From Haloarcula marina (GTDB taxonomy: Archaea; Halobacteriota; Halobacteria; Halobacteriales; Haloarculaceae): a stretch of 64,000 nucleotides of DNA. The notes beneath the pieces were generated by a model. The model was not told the origin of the DNA. It made no database searches and saw nothing but the letters and a program-made list of their open reading frames with translations. Both the position numbers and the translations under genes were made by a program. How positions within the stretch are numbered: position 1 is the first letter of the stretch; each line of letters opens with the position of its first letter. The stretch lies in contig NZ_CP100404.1 in assembly GCF_024218775.1 (NCBI RefSeq), positions 372,001 through 436,000 on the forward strand, written 5' to 3'. Shown piece by piece: positions 51,949 through 60,542 of the stretch.

Positions 51949-51978
51949 TCTTTTTCACGGGTTCCGCGGTCCGTACGC

Positions 51979-52413
51979 TCACCCGTGGCTGTGGACGATT
52001 GCGGGGTCGACCCAGATGACGAAGTCGTCGTCCCGCTTGACGACGCCGCGAATCGACCCCGTGTCGTTGCCCGGCGACTGGTCGACCTGTTCCGGGGAGA
52101 TTTGGACGACTTGGAACACCTCGTCGACCAGCCATCCGGCCGCACCCTGGTCGCGGACGATGTCCGGGTCGAAGACGATGATGCGCTTTCCCTCGCTGTC
52201 GTCGTCGATGCCGAACACGACTTTCGGGTTGACGATGGAGGTGGTCCGTCCTCTGAGGTCCATGACGCCCTCGACGTGGGGCGGCGCGTTCGGGACCTGT
52301 GTCAGATCGCCGATATCGACGATCTCGGTCACGTAGTCGATGCTGACGCAGTACGTTTCCTCGCCGAGTTTGAATTCGAGTACTTGCCCGGTGGTTGCTG
52401 ACTGTGCTGACAT
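51979..52413 (-). CDS. cheW: chemotaxis adaptor CheW
   Basis: 144 residues from ATG 52413. Couples transducers to CheA. The SH3-like fold pattern is visible: VLEFKLGEETYCVSIDYVTEIVDI, then VPNAPPHVEGVMDLRGRTTSIVNP (the conserved NLRG-type block) and the closing DDFVIWVDPAIV. It is divergent from cheB, with 169 bases between and one near-palindrome midway between the two TATA boxes. Confidence 0.95.
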   Translation of the reverse strand: MSAQSATTGQVLEFKLGEETYCVSIDYVTEIVDIGDLTQVPNAPPHVEGVMDLRGRTTSIVNPKVVFGIDDDSEGKRIIVFDPDIVRDQGAAGWLVDEVFQVVQISPEQVDQSPGNDTGSIRGVVKRDDDFVIWVDPAIVHSHG

Positions 52414-52449
52414 AGGTCCCGGAGTATCTGGAGGTAGGGCGGGACGCGC

Positions 52450-52457
52450 GTATAAAG
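52450..52457 (-). promoter_or_regulatory. TATA box of cheW
   Basis: GTATAAAG on the plus strand (CTTTATAC on the minus), 37-44 bases upstream of the cheW ATG. Confidence 0.6.
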
Positions 52458-52470
52458 CTACCCGCTGTGC

Positions 52471-52484
52471 TATCAACTTTGATT
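52471..52484. promoter_or_regulatory. near-palindrome TATC-N6-GATT between cheW and cheB
   Basis: TATC AACTTT GATT has one mismatch to the motif. It sits 13 bases from the cheW TATA box on one side and about 12 from the cheB-side TATA box on the other, i.e. at the midpoint of the divergent promoters. Confidence 0.5.
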
Positions 52485-52496
52485 ACGTGGGCGGAG

Positions 52497-52505
52497 TCTT
52501 TATTT
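52497..52505 (+). promoter_or_regulatory. TATA box of the cheBAR operon
   Basis: TCTTTATTT. The predicted start of transcription (about 25 bases on) falls close to a small ORF at 52533, well before cheB at 52583. Confidence 0.5.
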
Positions 52506-52532
52506 CGGGCGGAACGGGAGTACGGCGTAGGA

Positions 52533-52580
52533 ATGCAGATGCTCCGCTCGCAAACGACCTCGTCGCAGGGGCGCGTGTGA
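52533..52580 (+). CDS. possible leader peptide upstream of cheB
   Basis: A 15-codon ORF, MQMLRSQTTSSQGRV, with its ATG where a leaderless message from the TATA box at 52497-52505 would begin and its TGA two bases before the cheB ATG (GTGTGACGATGG). It is in a different frame from cheB. The layout suggests that ribosomes entering the leaderless small ORF reinitiate at cheB. The peptide itself need not have a function. Confidence 0.35.
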   Translation: MQMLRSQTTSSQGRV

Positions 52581-52582
52581 CG

Positions 52583-53653
52583 ATGGCCGGTCCCACGCGT
52601 GCAGTCGTCGCCGACGACTCCCATTTCATGCGAAGCGTCATCTCCGATATCTTGGCGGAGGGGGGAATCGACGTCGTCGCACAGGCGAAAAACGGCCGTG
52701 AGGCCGTCGATGCGGTCGTCGAGCACGAACCGGACGTGGTGACGATGGACGTCGAGATGCCCGAGATGAACGGCATCGAGGCCACAGAACGCATCATGGC
52801 CGAGCGACCGACGCCCGTCCTGATGCTGTCGGCGCATACGGACGAGAACGCCGACGTGACCTTCGAGGCGCTGGATAAGGGGGCGGTCGACTTCTTCACC
52901 AAACCCGGCGGGGAGGTGTCGATGGAGATGTCCCGGCTGAAGGACCAACTCGTCGACATCGTCGTCTCCGTCGCCAGCGTGGAGGTCGGTGGGCGAACCC
53001 GTCGACCGCGGCGGCCGACGCAGGGCGGTGGCGGCGCGTCGACCGTCGAATCGGCGTCGTACGCGACCAATCCGACGCTGGTTATCGGGTCGTCGACCGG
53101 CGGCCCGAAGATGGTCGAGCAAGTGCTGTCGGACCTGCCCTCCTCGGCGGACCTCCGAATCCTCGTCGTCCAGCACATGCCCGAGGGCTTTACGGGGCGA
53201 TTCGCCGAGCGTATCGACGCGCGGAGCGGGTACGACGTGCGAGAAGCGACTGACGGGGCGCGAATCGGTGGCGGCGAGGCCCTCGTCGCCGCCGGTGACT
53301 ACCACATGGAGATAAAGAACTACCGGAACGGTCGACTGCGGGTGAAACTGACCCAGGACGAACCGGTCAACAGTGTCCGGCCCGCGGTCGACGTGACGAT
53401 GGAAACGGCGGCCGACGTTATCGACGACACCCTCGTCGGCGTCATCCTCACCGGGATGGGCGAGGACGGTGCGGACGGCATCCGCCGCATCAAGGCGGCC
53501 GGTGGCCGGACTATCGCACAGGACGAAGCCACGTCGGCCGTCTACGGGATGCCCAAGCGGGCGGTCGAGACGGGTTGTGTCGACAGCGTGCTTCCCATCG
53601 ACGACATCGCGAGCGGTATCTTGGACACGATTCGGACTGAGGTGACCTCATAA
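52583..53653 (+). CDS. cheB: chemotaxis methylesterase CheB
   Basis: 356 residues. Receiver domain (D11, D12, D56 in MDVEMP, lysine in FFTKP) joined by a basic glycine-rich linker (about 137-152) to the methylesterase domain. The catalytic triad is S171 in GSSTGG, H198 in QHMPEGFTGRF and D295 in GMGEDGADG. It demethylates transducers. The start ATG 52583 is two bases after a short upstream ORF; a GTG at 52577 is an in-frame alternative. Its stop overlaps the cheA start (TAATG). Confidence 0.96.
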   Translation: MAGPTRAVVADDSHFMRSVISDILAEGGIDVVAQAKNGREAVDAVVEHEPDVVTMDVEMPEMNGIEATERIMAERPTPVLMLSAHTDENADVTFEALDKGAVDFFTKPGGEVSMEMSRLKDQLVDIVVSVASVEVGGRTRRPRRPTQGGGGASTVESASYATNPTLVIGSSTGGPKMVEQVLSDLPSSADLRILVVQHMPEGFTGRFAERIDARSGYDVREATDGARIGGGEALVAAGDYHMEIKNYRNGRLRVKLTQDEPVNSVRPAVDVTMETAADVIDDTLVGVILTGMGEDGADGIRRIKAAGGRTIAQDEATSAVYGMPKRAVETGCVDSVLPIDDIASGILDTIRTEVTS

Positions 53654-55611
53654 TGGACGACCAGTATCTCGACGCATTCATCCGTGAGAGCGAGGAGGCG
53701 ATTACCGAACTGAACAATTCACTGCTGGACTTGGAGTCGGATCCGTCCGACCAGGCGGCGATGGACTCCATCTTCCGGACCGCCCACACGCTGAAGGGGA
53801 ACTTCGGCGCGATGGGGTTCGACGACGCGGCGAACCTCGCACACGCGATGGAGGACTTGCTGGACGCGATGCGGCAAGGCGAGATGGCGGTGTCGTCGGA
53901 CGTGATGGACCTCGTCTTCGCCGGTGTCGACCAGATAGAGGTCATCGTCAACGAGATAGAGGACGACGGCGAGTCACACACCCAGACCGACCAGATGGTC
54001 GCCGAGTTACGAACGGTGTTAGAGGAAGGGGCCGACGCCGCGGTGGATGCCGAGAGCGGCGACCCGGCGGCGACAGCGGCGGCGGAAACCGGGGCCGCGA
54101 CGGTTGACGCGGATATCGACCCGAACGCGGCCGACGGCCGCGTGGTTCACGCGACCGTCAGCGTCGGCGAGTCGGACATGCTCGGCGTCGACGCGATGCT
54201 GGCGCTCGACGCGGTCGAAGACGTGTTCGACATCCTCGAGATGGCCCCCGAACGGGCGGCCATCGAAGACGGCGAGTTCGAGGCGACGTTCGACCTGTAC
54301 CTCGACGCCCCGGACGCCGCGACCGTCGACGCGGAACTCGGTTCCATCGGGAAAATCGAGTCCTTCGAGGCGAGGGACGTGACCGATGCGCTGGCGACGG
54401 CCGACGCCGGGAGCGCCGTCGGTGGCGGGAACGCCGTCTCGGGGTCGGCGGCCAACGAGGAGGAACACAGCGTCGACGAAATCAAATCGGTGCGGGTCGA
54501 CGTTGACCAACTCGACGACCTGCACGGACTGGTCGAGCAGTTGGTGACGAGTCGCATCAAACTGCGCCGCTCGGTCGAACAGGACGACCTCGATTCGGCG
54601 GGCGAGACGCTGAACGAACTGGACAAGATTACGGCCAACCTCCAGAACACGGTGATGGACATGCGGCTCATCCCGCTGAAGAAAGTCGTCGGGAAGTTCC
54701 CGCGACTGGTCCGTGACCTCGCACGGGAACTGGACAAGGACATCGAGTTCGAAATCGAGGGCGAGGACATCGAACTCGACCGGACCATCCTCACCGAGAT
54801 TTCGGACCCGCTGATGCACATTCTGCGGAACTCGGTCGACCACGGCATCGAGCACCCCGCCGACCGGGAGGCCGCCGGAAAGCCCGCGACGGGTCACATC
54901 ACCCTGCGGGCCTCCCGAGAGCGCGACCACGTCATCATCGAAGTCGAAGACGACGGGGCCGGTCTCGACGTGACTGGCATCAAACAGAAGGCCATCGAGA
55001 AGGGCGTCCGCTCGCCCGAGGAACTGGAGGCGATGGACGACTCCTCGATTTACGACCTCATCTTCCACCCCGGGTTCTCGACGGCCGACGAGGTGACCGA
55101 CACCAGCGGTCGCGGCGTCGGGATGGACGTGGTCCACGACACCGTCACGCAACTGGACGGGTCGGTCAACGTCGACTCGACGGAAGGCGAGGGGACCACC
55201 GTCGCGCTCCGCCTGCCGGTGACGATGGCCATCGTGAAGGTGCTGTTCGTCGAGGTGGGCGACGAGGAGTACGGCGTCCCCATCAAGAACGTCGACGAGA
55301 TTACCGCGACGGAGGCGGTCAAACAGGTCAACGGGAAGGAGGTCATCAAGCACAACGACGACATCTACCCGGTCATCCACCTGGACGACACCTTCGACGT
55401 ACCCGGCGAGACGGCCAACGGGGACGGGATGCTCGTCCGCATCCGGGAATCCGAGCGACAGGTGGCGCTGCACTGTGACTCCGTCAACAGTCAGGAGGAA
55501 GTCGTCGTCAAACCGCTGGAGGGCATCCTCTCGGGGACGCCCGGTCTTTCGGGGACGGCGGTGCTCGGCGACGGCAATATCGTCCACATCCTCGACGTGG
55601 TGACCCTATGA
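53653..55611 (+). CDS. cheA: chemotaxis histidine kinase CheA
   Basis: 652 residues. P1 (Hpt, phosphorylation site H45 in FRTAHTLKGNFG), P2 (about 165-250, CheY/CheB docking), P3 dimerisation (about 275-350), P4 ATPase (N-box HILRNSVDHGIEHP, DDGAGLD, GRGVGMDVV) and P5 (CheW-like, to the end). It receives signals from transducers through CheW and phosphorylates CheY and CheB. It overlaps cheB by one base and cheR by four bases (ATGA). Confidence 0.97.
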   Translation: MDDQYLDAFIRESEEAITELNNSLLDLESDPSDQAAMDSIFRTAHTLKGNFGAMGFDDAANLAHAMEDLLDAMRQGEMAVSSDVMDLVFAGVDQIEVIVNEIEDDGESHTQTDQMVAELRTVLEEGADAAVDAESGDPAATAAAETGAATVDADIDPNAADGRVVHATVSVGESDMLGVDAMLALDAVEDVFDILEMAPERAAIEDGEFEATFDLYLDAPDAATVDAELGSIGKIESFEARDVTDALATADAGSAVGGGNAVSGSAANEEEHSVDEIKSVRVDVDQLDDLHGLVEQLVTSRIKLRRSVEQDDLDSAGETLNELDKITANLQNTVMDMRLIPLKKVVGKFPRLVRDLARELDKDIEFEIEGEDIELDRTILTEISDPLMHILRNSVDHGIEHPADREAAGKPATGHITLRASRERDHVIIEVEDDGAGLDVTGIKQKAIEKGVRSPEELEAMDDSSIYDLIFHPGFSTADEVTDTSGRGVGMDVVHDTVTQLDGSVNVDSTEGEGTTVALRLPVTMAIVKVLFVEVGDEEYGVPIKNVDEITATEAVKQVNGKEVIKHNDDIYPVIHLDDTFDVPGETANGDGMLVRIRESERQVALHCDSVNSQEEVVVKPLEGILSGTPGLSGTAVLGDGNIVHILDVVTL

Positions 55612-56420
55612 ACAGCGCCGAACAGCGGCAGTTCGACCAGTTGCTCGCGTTCATCGAATCGGAGATGGACTTCGAGTCGGGCTTTTACAACGACTCGTAC
55701 CTGGACCGACGCATCACCGCGCGGATGCGCCGGACCGACACCGACAGTTACCGCGCGTACAAGCGGTTGCTCGAACACGACGAGGACGGCGAGCGAGAAG
55801 CCTTGCTGGACTCGCTCTCGATAAACGTCACCGGGTTCTTCCGGAACCCCGACGCGTGGGAGCAACTCCGGCCGGTCCTTCGGGACCTGACCGCGAACAA
55901 CCGCCGCGTGAAGATTTGGTCGGCCCCGAGCGCCGACGGGCGTGAGCCCTACTCGGCGGCGATGCTGGCCCACGACGACCCAGATATCGACGAGCGTCGC
56001 ATCGAGATTACCGGGACCGACATCAACGCCGACATCCTGCGGGAAGCGCGGAACGCGACCTACGAGACCTCCCAGACGACCGATATCGCGGAGGAACTGG
56101 CACCGCTCCAGGACTACTCGGAGTACGTCGAGACGGACGGCAACACCTTCACCGTCAAGGACCGCGTCACGGACATGGTCTCCTTCCAGCAACACGACCT
56201 CATCCGCGGCGACCCCAAGCGGGACTTCGACCTGGTGTTCTGTCGGAACCTACTCATCTACATCGACGCCGAGTTCAAGGTCCCCATCTTCGAGACGATT
56301 CGGAACTCGCTCCGGGAGGGCGGCTACCTCATGATAGGGATGACCGAGACGCTCCCGGCGGAGTGTCGGGACGCCTTCGAAGCGGTGGACAAACAGCACC
56401 GCATCTACCGCCGGGTATGA
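55608..56420 (+). CDS. cheR: chemotaxis methyltransferase CheR
   Basis: 270 residues. N-terminal helical domain (EQRQFDQLLAFIESEMDFES), then the SAM domain with VTGFFRNPDAWEQL. The SAM loop reads SAPSADGREPYSAAML, where the common form is SAGCSTGEEPYS; the change is seen also in other haloarchaeal CheR. DLVFCRNLLIYIDAEFK and the closing GMTETLPAEC follow. It methylates glutamates in transducers. Its stop overlaps the start of the HEAT gene in ATGA. Confidence 0.95.
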   Translation: MNSAEQRQFDQLLAFIESEMDFESGFYNDSYLDRRITARMRRTDTDSYRAYKRLLEHDEDGEREALLDSLSINVTGFFRNPDAWEQLRPVLRDLTANNRRVKIWSAPSADGREPYSAAMLAHDDPDIDERRIEITGTDINADILREARNATYETSQTTDIAEELAPLQDYSEYVETDGNTFTVKDRVTDMVSFQQHDLIRGDPKRDFDLVFCRNLLIYIDAEFKVPIFETIRNSLREGGYLMIGMTETLPAECRDAFEAVDKQHRIYRRV

Positions 56421-57649
56421 GCCTCTACGAACTCGAACGGGACGGGGAGGTGCAGGAACTCATCCGCGTCCTGCGCGAGAGCGACAACGAACGCGTCCAG
56501 GCCCGGGCCGCCGAACTCCTCGGGAACTTCGCGGACCACGAGGACCGGCGCGACGTGGTCAGCGCCCTCGTCCAAGCCGCCCAGGGAGACAGCGCCGCCG
56601 TCACCGCCGCGGCCATCGACTCGCTGGACGAACTGGGCGGGGACGCCATCGAGCAACTCATCGGGAGCATGGCGGGCATCGAACTGGCGGACGACGCCGC
56701 CGACTGGGTGACCGCCAAGGCGTTCATGCGGGCCTTGGACGCCGACACGCCGGAGTTGCGGATGGCCGCCGCCAACGGGTTGGGTCGGCTGGAACAGGCC
56801 GACTCGATTCCAAAGCTCACCGAACGTTTCGCGGACTCCGACCCTCGCGTGCGGGCCAGAGCGGCCCGCTCGGCCGGAAAAATCGGGGATTCGCGGGCGA
56901 CCAGTCCGCTCGAATCGCTGCTCACCGACCCGAAGGGGGCGGTGCGCCGCGAGGCCGCCGAGGCGCTGGGCAACATCGGGAACCGACAGGCGTTGCAGGC
57001 GCTGCTCCCGATGTACGAGGACGACAACGAACGCGTTCGCCGCGTCGCCGTCGACGCCTTCGGCAACTTCGAGAACGGCCGCCCGGTCGACTACCTCGTG
57101 GAAGCGCTGGGCGACGAATCCGCGGCGGTCCGCCGGACGGCGGTGTACTCGCTCATCCAACTGCTCTCGAACGTCCCGACCGACCAGAGCCACGACATCC
57201 GCGAGACCATCGTCGAGAAACTCTCGAACACCGAGGACCGAAGCGTCGTCGTCCCGCTCGTCGAGATTCTCGAAGAGAGCACGCAGGCCGCACAGCGGCG
57301 CAACACCGCGTGGTTGCTCGGCCGCGTCACCAGCGAACAGGAGCGGAGTCGGGTCATCGACGCTCTCGTGACGGCGCTCTCCGACGAGGGACAGATGCTC
57401 CGGCAGTTCGCGGCGACCAGTCTCGCTGAGTTGGGCGACGACGACAACATGGTCGAGCGCCGTCTCCTCACGCTCGTCGAGGACGCGGGCGTCGACCCGA
57501 ACGTCCGTGGGCAGGCTATCTTCACGCTCGGGAAAGTCGGGGGCGAGCGCTCGCGGAAGGTGCTCGACAAACTCATCGACGAGACGGAGCACGACGTGGT
57601 CCGCAAGAAGGCGTTTTCGGCCATCTCGAAGCTCGGTGGTCGCGGATGA
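56417..57649 (+). CDS. HEAT-repeat protein of the taxis operon
   Basis: 410 residues made almost wholly of PBS-lyase-type HEAT repeats, about ten units. Each holds two antiparallel helices with the A-A-x-x-L-G/I motif, e.g. RRDVVSALVQAAQGD, VRREAAEALGNIGNRQALQA and VRRTAVYSLIQLL. No catalytic motif. In haloarchaea a HEAT protein is found beside CheF and contributes to taxis signalling, perhaps as a scaffold between the Che proteins and the motor. Overlap with cheR argues for co-expression. Confidence 0.9.
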   Translation: MSLYELERDGEVQELIRVLRESDNERVQARAAELLGNFADHEDRRDVVSALVQAAQGDSAAVTAAAIDSLDELGGDAIEQLIGSMAGIELADDAADWVTAKAFMRALDADTPELRMAAANGLGRLEQADSIPKLTERFADSDPRVRARAARSAGKIGDSRATSPLESLLTDPKGAVRREAAEALGNIGNRQALQALLPMYEDDNERVRRVAVDAFGNFENGRPVDYLVEALGDESAAVRRTAVYSLIQLLSNVPTDQSHDIRETIVEKLSNTEDRSVVVPLVEILEESTQAAQRRNTAWLLGRVTSEQERSRVIDALVTALSDEGQMLRQFAATSLAELGDDDNMVERRLLTLVEDAGVDPNVRGQAIFTLGKVGGERSRKVLDKLIDETEHDVVRKKAFSAISKLGGRG

Positions 57650-57719
57650 TCGCCGACCGGCGCGTCGGGCCGGTTAAGTCGAGGCGGGTCGTATCGCCGA
57701 CGGAGAGACGGGGATAGCG

Positions 57720-58592
57720 ATGAGCGACGGAGAACGCGTTCTGATCGACACGAAGGGGAAGTTCGTCCAAGTCATCTCGGACGGGAACAAGCGCAACAAC
57801 ATCGAGTGGACGGCGGGCCGCGTCCTCCTCTCGAACAAGCGCCTCGTCCTCGCGACCAATCAGGGCAAGCGGACCATCCCGCTCGCGAAACTCACGAGTG
57901 TCACGGCCAGTCAGATGAACCAGGCGCTCGCGCAGGTCGACAGCTACGTCAAACTGCAGGCTGGCCGCGACGTGACTCTCGTCTCGACGCAGGCCACCGA
58001 CGAGTTCGAGGACGCGCTCTATCGGACGCTCCTCGACCAAATCGTCGTCCTCGTCAAACACCCGGCCGTCGAGGGCGGCGTCGTTCAAGACACCAGGTGG
58101 GAGAAGGCCCGCCTCAAACTCGACGACGAACACGAAGACACCGTCAACCTCGCCATCGCGAGCGGGACGTTCGTCGAACTCGACGTGGACGACGTGGGGA
58201 CGGTCGAGGCCAAGGAGAAAGAGATTCGCGGGACGGAACGCTCCCTCCTCGAAATCGAGCACACCATCGACGGGACCAGCGTGGAGACCCACCTCTCGGG
58301 AGGCCGTCGGCACGTCTCGCTCATAGAAGGGCTGGTCCGGCAGGGCGAACAGCGCAACGCCGCCGACGACGTGGACCTCTCGCCGGAGGAGACGCAGGTG
58401 TTGATGGCCCTCTACACGGGCATCTCGCCGTTCGAGATTCCGGACTTCGTCGGCATGGACACCGAGGACGTGGAGGACGCGTACGACCGCCTCATCGAGG
58501 CGGACATCCTCGAACCCGTCAGGACTCGCCGCGAGGTCCAGTTAGAGGCCCGCGGCCGGTCTATCGCGGGCGACGCCATCGCCGACCAGTAG
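57720..58592 (+). CDS. cheF: archaeal taxis adaptor CheF
   Basis: 290 residues, DUF439 family. CheF binds phospho-CheY and the ArlCE protein and so links the taxis cascade to the archaellum. The N-terminal half is beta-rich and PH-like (VLIDTKGKFVQVISDGNKRN onwards, DGTSVETHLSGGRRHVSLIEG). The C-terminal part is a winged-helix-like segment (LSPEETQVLMALYTGISPF to the end). It is the last gene of the plus-strand operon, 70 bases after the HEAT gene. Only one cheF copy is seen here. Confidence 0.93.
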   Translation: MSDGERVLIDTKGKFVQVISDGNKRNNIEWTAGRVLLSNKRLVLATNQGKRTIPLAKLTSVTASQMNQALAQVDSYVKLQAGRDVTLVSTQATDEFEDALYRTLLDQIVVLVKHPAVEGGVVQDTRWEKARLKLDDEHEDTVNLAIASGTFVELDVDDVGTVEAKEKEIRGTERSLLEIEHTIDGTSVETHLSGGRRHVSLIEGLVRQGEQRNAADDVDLSPEETQVLMALYTGISPFEIPDFVGMDTEDVEDAYDRLIEADILEPVRTRREVQLEARGRSIAGDAIADQ

Positions 58593-60542
58593 TCACGCGG
58601 GCGGCGAACTCCCCAGGAGTCGGGCGTAGTGGACGTGTTCACCGAGCAGGCGCGACAGCGGGAGGAGGAATTCCCCGGTGACCGGAAACAGCGACAGACC
58701 GGCGACCAGCAGGTACGTCGTCGTCGCACCGGCGGCGACGCCCAGCGCGAACGGGCCGCCCCGCCGATAGTCGCCGGTCACCGTCGTCACCGCCGCCCAC
58801 GCCACGACGCCAGCGCTGGCGGTGAGTGCGGCGAGCGCGTACAGTTGGACCGCCTCGCCGAGGACGAGTCCGCCGACGGCTATCGCACCGAGATACGCGG
58901 GGACGGCGACCGCGACAGTTACGGCGTAGGCAGTGGCGAGCGACCGTCCGTTCTCGGTGACGACGCCGCGGACTACGGGCAAGCGGACGAGCCAGTACGC
59001 GCCGAGGACGTACAGCGGGTGGAGGTAGCGGACCGTCAGCATGTGGTAGGTCGGGAGCGCGCGGAAGAAGAGGCCGAGGAGGCCGAGGGCGTAGACGACG
59101 GTGAACGCGTCGAGGACGCGCGCGGGCGACCACGCTCGCGGGTGGGGCCACTCCACGCCTCCGAATCGCCGTCGGACGGCGAGTATCGGATAGCCGACCA
59201 GCGCGCCGAGTGCGGGCATCGAGGCGAGGACGCTCAGGTTGATGGCGGCGTCCTTTCCCGGCGGGAGCGCCGGGACGTAGCCGGTGCGGACGAACACCCG
59301 GACCAGGCGCACGGGGTCGAACAGGGCGGCGTAGGAGGCGGTGAACTGGCCGAGGACCCTTCCGGCGGGGAGCGACGCGAGCGACGGCAGTCTGAACCCT
59401 CGTCCGCTGGTGGTGTCGCCGCCGCTTGCCCCAGCAGTATCGACCGGCGTCCCGCCGCCCGAGTCCCCATTCGCACCGCCCGTCGTCGCGCCGTCGCCGG
59501 TCCCGCTCAGCACGTCACCGGTGTAGGCGTCCAGCAGGCGGGGCGGGGCGAGCGGGTCGCCCGAGATAGCGACGTTCGTCAGGACGAACGGGACGAGCGA
59601 GAGCGCGAGCGCCGCCACGACGGGACCGAGGTCGCGCGGCCCGTTCCAGCGGGCCGTCGGCAGGTCGACGGCGGCGACGGCGAGCAAGAGGACGAACCCC
59701 TCCGCCGCGTGGACCCACGCGGCGAGGCCGACCCAGACGTAGGTGAGGGCGCGGAACCGGGTCGCCGTCCGACGGGTTGAGGCCTCGCGGCTTCGGTACA
59801 GCGTGTACATCGCGGCGGCGACGAACAGGGCCGTCACCGTGTGGCGCTTCGGGAGCGTCGCCCAGAAGCCGACCGGACTGGCGAGGACGAGGGTCAACGC
59901 CGCGGCCGTCCCGATTCGCCGGTCGTACAGCCGCGTCACGAGGCGGTAGCAGACGACGGCGAGCAGGGCGGCCGAGAGCGCCGTCGTCAGTTGGAGCGCC
60001 ACCAGCGGGAGCCAGCGAGTCGAGAGCGGCGTCGCGACGAACAGCGACGCGACGAACAGGGTTCCGCCGACCGTGAGGCCCGCCAGCAGGCCGTCGCGGG
60101 GCCGGTCGTGCCACCGACCGACGCCGCGGCCCACGCCAACGACGGCGAGCGCCCACAGACCGGTCAGCAACACGCCCACGTCGGCGACGGCGGCGAGCGG
60201 TCGCAGGAGGACGTACCACAGCGCCGAGACGAGGACGACGCCGTAGTTGCGGCCGTACACCCGGCCGTCGACGAGGACCGCACCGGGGGTCGCCCCCGAC
60301 GGCGGGCCGTACACGGGGTCGACGATGTGCAGGTGGCCGTCGACGACGGCGAGCAACGCGTTCGCGAAGGTGTACTGGTCGTTCGAGAAGAAGCCGAGTC
60401 GCCACGTCAGGCCGACCCACGCGAGCGTGCCGAGAAACACGGTCACGCCGACCCGGTCGCCGAAGACCGCCCGCCAGGTCGCGGTGCGGAGTTCGTCGAC
60501 GGTGACCGTCTCGCCCGCGAGCAGTCGGTCGGCGACGCTCAC
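58593..60542 (-). CDS. polytopic membrane protein, GT-C glycosyltransferase-like (paralogue 2)
   Basis: 649 residues, the same length as the paralogue at 45373-47322. Shared features: WRLGFFSNDQY (an aspartate in the first external loop), the VDGRVYGRNYG block, VGFWATLPKRHT and YHMLTVRYLHPLY near the end, and a Gly/Ser/Asp-rich linker at about 345-385. About a dozen membrane helices. It overlaps by four bases its small exported partner. It converges with cheF, whose stop abuts its own. GT-C-type lipid-sugar transfer is a reasonable guess. Confidence 0.75.
   Translation of the reverse strand: MSVADRLLAGETVTVDELRTATWRAVFGDRVGVTVFLGTLAWVGLTWRLGFFSNDQYTFANALLAVVDGHLHIVDPVYGPPSGATPGAVLVDGRVYGRNYGVVLVSALWYVLLRPLAAVADVGVLLTGLWALAVVGVGRGVGRWHDRPRDGLLAGLTVGGTLFVASLFVATPLSTRWLPLVALQLTTALSAALLAVVCYRLVTRLYDRRIGTAAALTLVLASPVGFWATLPKRHTVTALFVAAAMYTLYRSREASTRRTATRFRALTYVWVGLAAWVHAAEGFVLLLAVAAVDLPTARWNGPRDLGPVVAALALSLVPFVLTNVAISGDPLAPPRLLDAYTGDVLSGTGDGATTGGANGDSGGGTPVDTAGASGGDTTSGRGFRLPSLASLPAGRVLGQFTASYAALFDPVRLVRVFVRTGYVPALPPGKDAAINLSVLASMPALGALVGYPILAVRRRFGGVEWPHPRAWSPARVLDAFTVVYALGLLGLFFRALPTYHMLTVRYLHPLYVLGAYWLVRLPVVRGVVTENGRSLATAYAVTVAVAVPAYLGAIAVGGLVLGEAVQLYALAALTASAGVVAWAAVTTVTGDYRRGGPFALGVAAGATTTYLLVAGLSLFPVTGEFLLPLSRLLGEHVHYARLLGSSPPA

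Noticed and set aside
54019-55587. A 522-residue open frame antisense to cheA
   Set aside because: It is the mirror image of cheA coding bias, without motifs.
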